From contig CAZGWH010000026.1 in the NCBI GenBank assembly GCA_964529325.1, positions 1 to 29,474 of the forward strand: a stretch of 29,474 nt of DNA. Reading direction: 5' to 3'. Under the pieces are notes generated by a model. That model searched no databases, had not been told where the DNA came from, and saw only the letters and a list, made by a program, of their open reading frames with translations. Position 1 is the stretch's first letter; every line of letters starts with the position of its first letter. Position numbers and translations under genes: made by a program. The DNA comes from GCA-2689995 sp964529325. GTDB lineage: Bacteria; Fidelibacterota; Marinisomatia; SCGC-AAA003-L08; GCA-2689995. Below are positions 25,191 to 29,474 of the stretch, in pieces.

Positions 25191-26603
25191 TTAATGTCCC
25201 TTTGATTTTCCACCTATCATTTCAGTAAAAGTTGACCAACATATTTTAATATCTAACCAAAATGTCCACGACTCAATATATTTAATATCAATATTAATTC
25301 GTTTTTGCATTTCATTTAAATCTTCTGTCCCACCTCTATATCCAGACATTGCTGCAAGCCCTGTTATTCCAGGTTTTACCCAATAACGAATTCTATACTT
25401 ACTTAATGAATTTGCTAATTTTGTATCTTCAGAAATCATATGAGGCCTTGGACCTACAACACTCATTTCTCCAAATAGTACATTGATAAATTGTGGAAAC
25501 TCATCTATATTTGACTTTCTTAATAATTCGCCAAAAGGGAAAATCCGTGAATCACCAACGGAAGTCAGTTCATTCGCTTTTTTTTCATTTACTAAATTAT
25601 ACTTCATTGTTCGAAACTTATTACAATAAAATATCCTACCCTTATACCCGACTCTTTTTTGTTTAAATAGAATAGGGCCTGGGCTTTTCAATTTTATAAT
25701 TAATCCTACAATTAGATACACCCACCAATAAATAAATATTAAAAATAATAACGAAAATATGACATCAAATATCCTTTTATTAATTATACTCATTCCACCT
25801 TTTAATGGTTCAAATCTTGATTTTATAATATAGTGTGGGCCTAGCATTCTTCCATTTGTTTCAAAGCTATCAATAGTTTCAATATCAATAATATGAAAAA
25901 TATATGCACCTAAATCTTCTGCTAAATCTATTATTTCAATTAAATCTTTTTTATTTAAAAACTCAGACTGAATTAATACATAGTCACCTGTATTTAAAAG
26001 CTCTATAATTGATAAAGCATAATCTTTTTGACTATTAAAATTTAAAGGTTTAAATTCAAAATGATTACTAATATAAAATCCAGATTCCGGATTTTTTTTC
26101 ACCCAATTTTTAGTGATGTCAATTACATTTTGATTACCAATTATTGATAATCTAACAAAATTAAATCCTAATCCACGCATTTTTTTTACAATTAATTTTC
26201 TTATTTTACGAGATATCCATAATCCAACGAATTGTAAACTGATAAAATAAGCTAAAAATAATCGAGGAATAAAATCTAAATTACTAAATACAATACTAAA
26301 TAGTAAAATAAAAATTTGAATAACTTGTGGGTAAACAAAATATTTCCAAAACTGAGTAGAGTGGTTTCTTCTCGGAACATGTTGTAAATTTAAAGTTAAT
26401 GAAATTATTGCCCATGATATTATAGAAATAATTAAAATTGAACCATATTTATAAAAAAATGGATTAACAAATTTATTACAAATTGATAATTGATATTCGT
26501 AACCTATTCTTAACCACCAACCTAAAAAAAATGATATTATTATAATTAAAATATCTATAATAAAAAAAGTTGGTTTTATTATGATATTATATTTTTTAAA
26601 CAT
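25191..26603 (-). CDS. exopolysaccharide initiating polyprenyl-phosphate sugar transferase
   Basis: A WcaJ/WbaP-type enzyme that moves a sugar-1-phosphate from a nucleotide sugar to undecaprenyl phosphate at the inner membrane, the first step of exopolysaccharide or capsule unit synthesis. The 470-residue protein has four or five N-terminal membrane helices, a degenerate nucleotide-binding-like middle, another helix near residue 280, and the bacterial sugar transferase domain: KRIFDVIFSLLFL, SPGPILFKQKRVGYKGRIF, KFRTMK, the DEFPQFINVLFGEMSVVGPRPH catalytic stretch, and YWVKPGITGLAAMSGYRGG. The sugar is not determinable. It lies between the Wzi-like gene and a broken wecB, one base from the latter's stop. 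Confidence 0.93.
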   Translation of the reverse strand: MFKKYNIIIKPTFFIIDILIIIISFFLGWWLRIGYEYQLSICNKFVNPFFYKYGSILIISIISWAIISLTLNLQHVPRRNHSTQFWKYFVYPQVIQIFILLFSIVFSNLDFIPRLFLAYFISLQFVGLWISRKIRKLIVKKMRGLGFNFVRLSIIGNQNVIDITKNWVKKNPESGFYISNHFEFKPLNFNSQKDYALSIIELLNTGDYVLIQSEFLNKKDLIEIIDLAEDLGAYIFHIIDIETIDSFETNGRMLGPHYIIKSRFEPLKGGMSIINKRIFDVIFSLLFLIFIYWWVYLIVGLIIKLKSPGPILFKQKRVGYKGRIFYCNKFRTMKYNLVNEKKANELTSVGDSRIFPFGELLRKSNIDEFPQFINVLFGEMSVVGPRPHMISEDTKLANSLSKYRIRYWVKPGITGLAAMSGYRGGTEDLNEMQKRINIDIKYIESWTFWLDIKICWSTFTEMIGGKSKGH

Positions 26604-26604
26604 A

Positions 26605-26934
26605 TTATAATTTTTTAGCTATAACCGAACACGCCAATGTTGCATTCATATCCCACGCGACAACGACCCAATCGGGCTTTTCCATTTTGGTCATTTTCTC
26701 AAATGCAATCATAGTTTGTCCAACTTGCTCTGTGTATGACCCGTTCCCAATATCCAAGTTAATATCTGCTTCGGAACATTGAATTGATATTGTGTCATCA
26801 TAATACTGGCCTGTATGCACCAACAAATGCTCAACTTTGGATGAATGTGTTTTATTATATACCTCTATATAATAAATAAATGGAACTATTTTTATAAAAT
26901 TAGATCGTGCACCGACGACTGAGATTAATTTCAT
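26605..26934 (-). pseudogene. wecB: truncated UDP-N-acetylglucosamine 2-epimerase
   Basis: Intact WecB interconverts UDP-GlcNAc and UDP-ManNAc and has about 370 residues. This frame encodes 109 residues matching only the N-terminal third: MKLISVVGARSNFIKI, HLLVHTGQYYDD, VGQTMIAFEKM and DWVVVAWDMNATLACSVIAKKL. The motif normally read GARPNF has become GARSNF, VVVGDVNAT has become VVAWDMNAT, and about a dozen residues are missing after YYDD. All of the catalytic C-terminal domain is absent. Part of it has higher GC than its neighbours. Its ATG shares one base with the stop of the AlbA_2 gene (TAATG). I judge it a relic. Confidence 0.85.
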
Positions 26935-28289
26935 TAATCTTTTTCCTTAAAATTTTTGTTTTTTGGTGAATGTATAATTTCCCAATATCCTGTTTTTTCA
27001 TTACCAATTCGTTGAAGTATTTTTTGCTCTTTAAGTTTGTTAATATCTCTTTTTATAGTTCGTTTTGAGACTTTAAGATTATCAGCAATATCTTTTATCA
27101 ATATTTTACTATTACTATCGATTAATTTTATTATTTTGTCCAATCTTTCATCGGGGACATTATCGGGGACATTATCGGGGACATTATCGGGGACATTGTC
27201 TTTTCTTTTAAATACAACAACATTTAGCCCTCCTTGAATTTCTTCAAAAAATGGTTTATTCAATCCATATTTTCTAAAAGATTCAATGACTCTTTTTATA
27301 CCTGAGCCATATTTTTCTATTATATCTGCTTCTTTAAAAATATTTGCAATTTGAAGATTTCTTGGAATAGATTTATAATTACCTGTTTTAATCTGTTCAA
27401 TGCTTAGTTCTTGTGGGAGTTTACCATAATTAAAAAATTCAATTCGATTATTAAACACTTTAACCGTCGTATGTCCAGTACTTCTATAATCCCTATGAAC
27501 AATCATATTAATTACAATTTCTCTGATTGCATCCATCGGGTAATCCCAGCGTTCTTCTCTTTGCGGATTTCCCGTAATAATATATGCTTTATTTGTATGT
27601 TTATAAATAAATTCCATCACCTGATCGATTTCAGAAAAAAGGTCACCCCTAATTGTATAGCCGTCCTTCACAACTGTCTCTGAAGCAAACCTTCCAACTT
27701 CAATTGTTGTTAAAATTGCTTTATCATTATTTGTAAAAAGTAAATAACACCCAAAAGTGATAGCTTTTTCTTTAATTAATTCAAATTTATCTAAAACAGA
27801 CGAAATTTTATCATCAATACTAGATTTTTCCATAAAGAGCTTAACCTTTTCTTCCGAAATATCATCGATGGTGTGATTTGGATCTTTATAATAATCCCAA
27901 CTACTATTCATCATTTTTACATGTGCATCGGCAATCTGAACAGGAGTCATTAAATGATTTGAATTTTTTATGCGTTTATAAAAACGACCTTTGAAGGAAA
28001 CAGGTTTTATGGGATACTCCTGAACATCAATTATTAAAATGTTTTTCCCTTCTTCCTCGACAACTTCAATATCTGGGATAACTGACGGATTAGTAGATTG
28101 CTTGATTTGATTAATATATTTTTGAATTGTTTCATCTGATACATGAATCCCTAAGATTTTTCCATTGTCTGATACCCCTAAATATATTTTCCCACCTTTG
28201 GAATTGGCAAAAGAGACAATAGTTTCAATCACCTCTTTTTGAAATGTAGATTTAAATTCAACCTGTTCAGATTCGTGTACATTTTTCAT
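26934..28289 (-). CDS. AlbA_2/Schlafen-type putative DNA-binding regulator with winged-helix tail
   Basis: A 451-residue cytoplasmic protein of the group often labelled ATP-binding or RecG-like. Residues 5-120 are an AlbA_2 (Schlafen-type) domain: EQVEFKSTF, IVSFANSKGGKIYLGVSDNGKILGI and GRFYKRIKNSNHLMT. Residues 225-350 are the C-terminal HATPase-like portion with REIVINMIVHRDYRS and ADIIEKYGSGIKRVIESFRKYG. A run of four DNVP units (residues 364-379) then leads to a helix-turn-helix (LIKDIADNLKVSKRTIKRDI). Its biochemical role is unknown; members are frequent in variable islands. Its neighbours are a Fic gene and a broken wecB. A perfect TATAAT lies upstream at 28365-28370. Confidence 0.85.
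   Translation of the reverse strand: MKNVHESEQVEFKSTFQKEVIETIVSFANSKGGKIYLGVSDNGKILGIHVSDETIQKYINQIKQSTNPSVIPDIEVVEEEGKNILIIDVQEYPIKPVSFKGRFYKRIKNSNHLMTPVQIADAHVKMMNSSWDYYKDPNHTIDDISEEKVKLFMEKSSIDDKISSVLDKFELIKEKAITFGCYLLFTNNDKAILTTIEVGRFASETVVKDGYTIRGDLFSEIDQVMEFIYKHTNKAYIITGNPQREERWDYPMDAIREIVINMIVHRDYRSTGHTTVKVFNNRIEFFNYGKLPQELSIEQIKTGNYKSIPRNLQIANIFKEADIIEKYGSGIKRVIESFRKYGLNKPFFEEIQGGLNVVVFKRKDNVPDNVPDNVPDNVPDERLDKIIKLIDSNSKILIKDIADNLKVSKRTIKRDINKLKEQKILQRIGNEKTGYWEIIHSPKNKNFKEKD
27151..27200 (-). repeat. 12-base in-frame tandem repeat (DNVP)4
   Basis: Four 12-base units, TCGGGGACATTA on the plus strand with a TTG variant in the last, encode D-N-V-P four times in the linker before the helix-turn-helix of the AlbA_2 protein. 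Each unit keeps the frame, so slippage would change linker length without breaking the protein. Confidence 0.9.
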
Positions 28290-28364
28290 TACTTACTTTT
28301 TATTTGATTTTTTTGACTCTTCATTTTTTATTCTTCTGTTCGTATAGTTTGTTCTTGTTCGATG

Positions 28365-28370
28365 ATTATA
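28365..28370 (-). promoter_or_regulatory. possible -10 box for the AlbA_2 gene
   Basis: The minus strand reads TATAAT exactly, in the 99-base gap between the Fic and AlbA_2 genes. No good -35 box lies 17 bases upstream (TGTAAT). In AT-rich DNA such a match may be chance. Confidence 0.28.
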
Positions 28371-28388
28371 CTTTTAATATTTAATATA

Positions 28389-29435
28389 TTACAGAAAATA
28401 AGTGTGAACTGCAAATTCATATTGTCTTATAAAGATTGATTTTAATGCATGAATATTATTTTGTTCATAAAATAACAACATCGCCTTTTTATAATCCATT
28501 GGTTCAACGGTTCTGAAGGAGATAGGACAATATTTATGGCTCAATAACATCGCATTACATATAAGACGAGCTGTTCTTTTGTTTCCATCTGCAAAAGGTT
28601 GTATATAAGATATCAATGTTAAAAGTAATATCGTTTTTTCAAAAATATCATTTTTATTATTAACCAAAACACACATATCAGACAATGCTTCCCTAATTTG
28701 AAATTCGCTATCCAAAGGTTTATAATTGGTTCCCGTTATACCCACAAGCCGTTTTCTTATATTCTTTTCAATTCCTAAATCATCGACCAAAATATGATGT
28801 ATTTCTTCAATTTTAGTAACAGAGATATTTTTAAAAAAATCTCTGTTTTCAATAATATAATCCAACGTATTTTTATGGTTCAATAACATTTGAGCTTCGT
28901 CTTTTTTCTTACCTATTGCTTCCCGATGATCTTTTAATAACTGTTCCGTTTCTAATAATGAATATGTATTGCCTTCTATCTGTGACGATTTCCAACTCAA
29001 ATCAATTCCTAGCCTTTCTAATTCATGTCTATAGATCGTATCTGAAAGTTGAATTATATTTTGTTCGTAATTTTTTTGTAATAAAGATAATTTTTCCTGT
29101 TCATTCTTTGAAAATAATTCTATCTCTGGTAAAATATCAGTTATTAAAAAATGATTGAACCCATTTTTGATTCCTCTTTCATCAATCTCCTTTTTGAAAT
29201 ATTTATCTACATTGAACGGATATAGAAATTTATAATTGGGATGAATAAAGTATTTTGTCGCCCTACCAATTCCTTCTGTCTTTAAGAATCCCAGCTCAAT
29301 ACATTTCGACAATCTTCTTTTTATCGTTATTAATCCTACATCTAAATCCATTTTTTGATGAATTTCAGATGATGGCATGCCTGAATTATTGATTACTAAT
29401 TCTATTATTTTTGTGTTAATTTTATCTATTTTCAT
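28389..29435 (-). CDS. Fic-domain protein with N-terminal helix-turn-helix; motif His replaced by Gln
   Basis: Fic proteins usually transfer AMP from ATP to target proteins. The 348-residue product has a winged-helix segment at residues 8-65 (MDLDVGLITIKRRLSKCIELGFLK). An inhibitory-helix motif S-S-Q-I-E-G (150-155) matches the class II pattern S/T-x-x-x-E-G/N, where the Glu blocks ATP binding. The Fic core reads IQPFADGNKRTAR at 278-290. The catalytic His before Pro-Phe is Gln279 (codon CAA), while the nucleotide-binding DGNKR is intact. I recall the QPF version in other Bacteroidota-group Fic proteins, so it is probably a subfamily trait rather than decay. AMP transfer may be lost or altered. 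The start is supported by the HTH beginning soon after. Confidence 0.92.
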   Translation of the reverse strand: MKIDKINTKIIELVINNSGMPSSEIHQKMDLDVGLITIKRRLSKCIELGFLKTEGIGRATKYFIHPNYKFLYPFNVDKYFKKEIDERGIKNGFNHFLITDILPEIELFSKNEQEKLSLLQKNYEQNIIQLSDTIYRHELERLGIDLSWKSSQIEGNTYSLLETEQLLKDHREAIGKKKDEAQMLLNHKNTLDYIIENRDFFKNISVTKIEEIHHILVDDLGIEKNIRKRLVGITGTNYKPLDSEFQIREALSDMCVLVNNKNDIFEKTILLLTLISYIQPFADGNKRTARLICNAMLLSHKYCPISFRTVEPMDYKKAMLLFYEQNNIHALKSIFIRQYEFAVHTYFL

Positions 29436-29474
29436 AGTAACAATCTATATTATCGTATCATTAACTTAACACAT

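Noticed and set aside
27151..27200. The four 12-base units as a CRISPR-like or regulatory repeat.
   Set aside because: They are in-frame coding repeats (DNVP) without spacers.
1..29474. tRNA, rRNA or riboswitch genes.
   Set aside because: I looked through the intergenic gaps and saw no cloverleaf, rRNA segment or known riboswitch core; most gaps are under 100 bases.

Overview
The window is an AT-rich, gene-dense piece of a diderm bacterial chromosome. LptE, a Wzi-like outer-membrane barrel, signal peptides, and dockerin-like repeats on secreted proteins all fit a marine member of the Fibrobacterota-Chlorobiota-Bacteroidota group, most likely Candidatus Marinimicrobia (SAR406). That assignment is inference; there is no rRNA or other decisive marker here.

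Layout. (1) 46-9542, all minus strand: a tight housekeeping run read uvrB > sigma-54 activator > lptE > asnS > nadE > small exported protein > comEC, with gaps of -4 to 21 bases. (2) 9543-10231: a gene-free stretch packed with palindromes and two perfect 102-base copies of a REP-like multi-hairpin element. (3) 10232-15289, minus strand: a secreted penicillin-acylase-family enzyme with a dockerin tail, a secreted LVIVD/thioredoxin-fold/dockerin protein, and a membrane protein. (4) 15441-20751, plus strand: an alanine/Na+ symporter, an M16C metalloprotease and an inositol-monophosphatase-family enzyme. (5) 20738-22904, minus strand: an AbiEii-type nucleotidyltransferase, its small partner, and a second secreted redox protein. 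(6) 23205-26603: two likely outer-membrane proteins and an exopolysaccharide initiating sugar transferase. (7) 26605-29435, minus strand: a broken wecB, an AlbA_2/Schlafen-type regulator and a Fic protein, which look like accessory cargo.

The main discovery is that two genes that would be split by an in-frame TGA appear to be selenoproteins. At 13079-13081 and 22047-22049 the reading frame continues past TGA into the rest of a thioredoxin-like domain. In both, TGA occupies the first position of a C-x-x-C-like redox motif (U-P-V-C and U-A-M-C). In both, a hairpin with G as the first loop base lies 15-17 bases downstream, as expected for a bacterial SECIS. TGA is an ordinary stop elsewhere in the window, so code reassignment is unlikely. 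The second protein ends in a domain resembling the N-terminal domain of animal selenoprotein P. Both carry signal peptides and dockerin-like repeats, which suggests exported selenium-dependent redox proteins.

Two further genes (the M16C protease and the Wzi-like protein) have essential N-terminal sequence upstream of their first ATG and no ATG, GTG or TTG there. Each has a Shine-Dalgarno-like sequence six bases before an ATA or ATT codon, so non-canonical starts, or sequence errors, must be considered.
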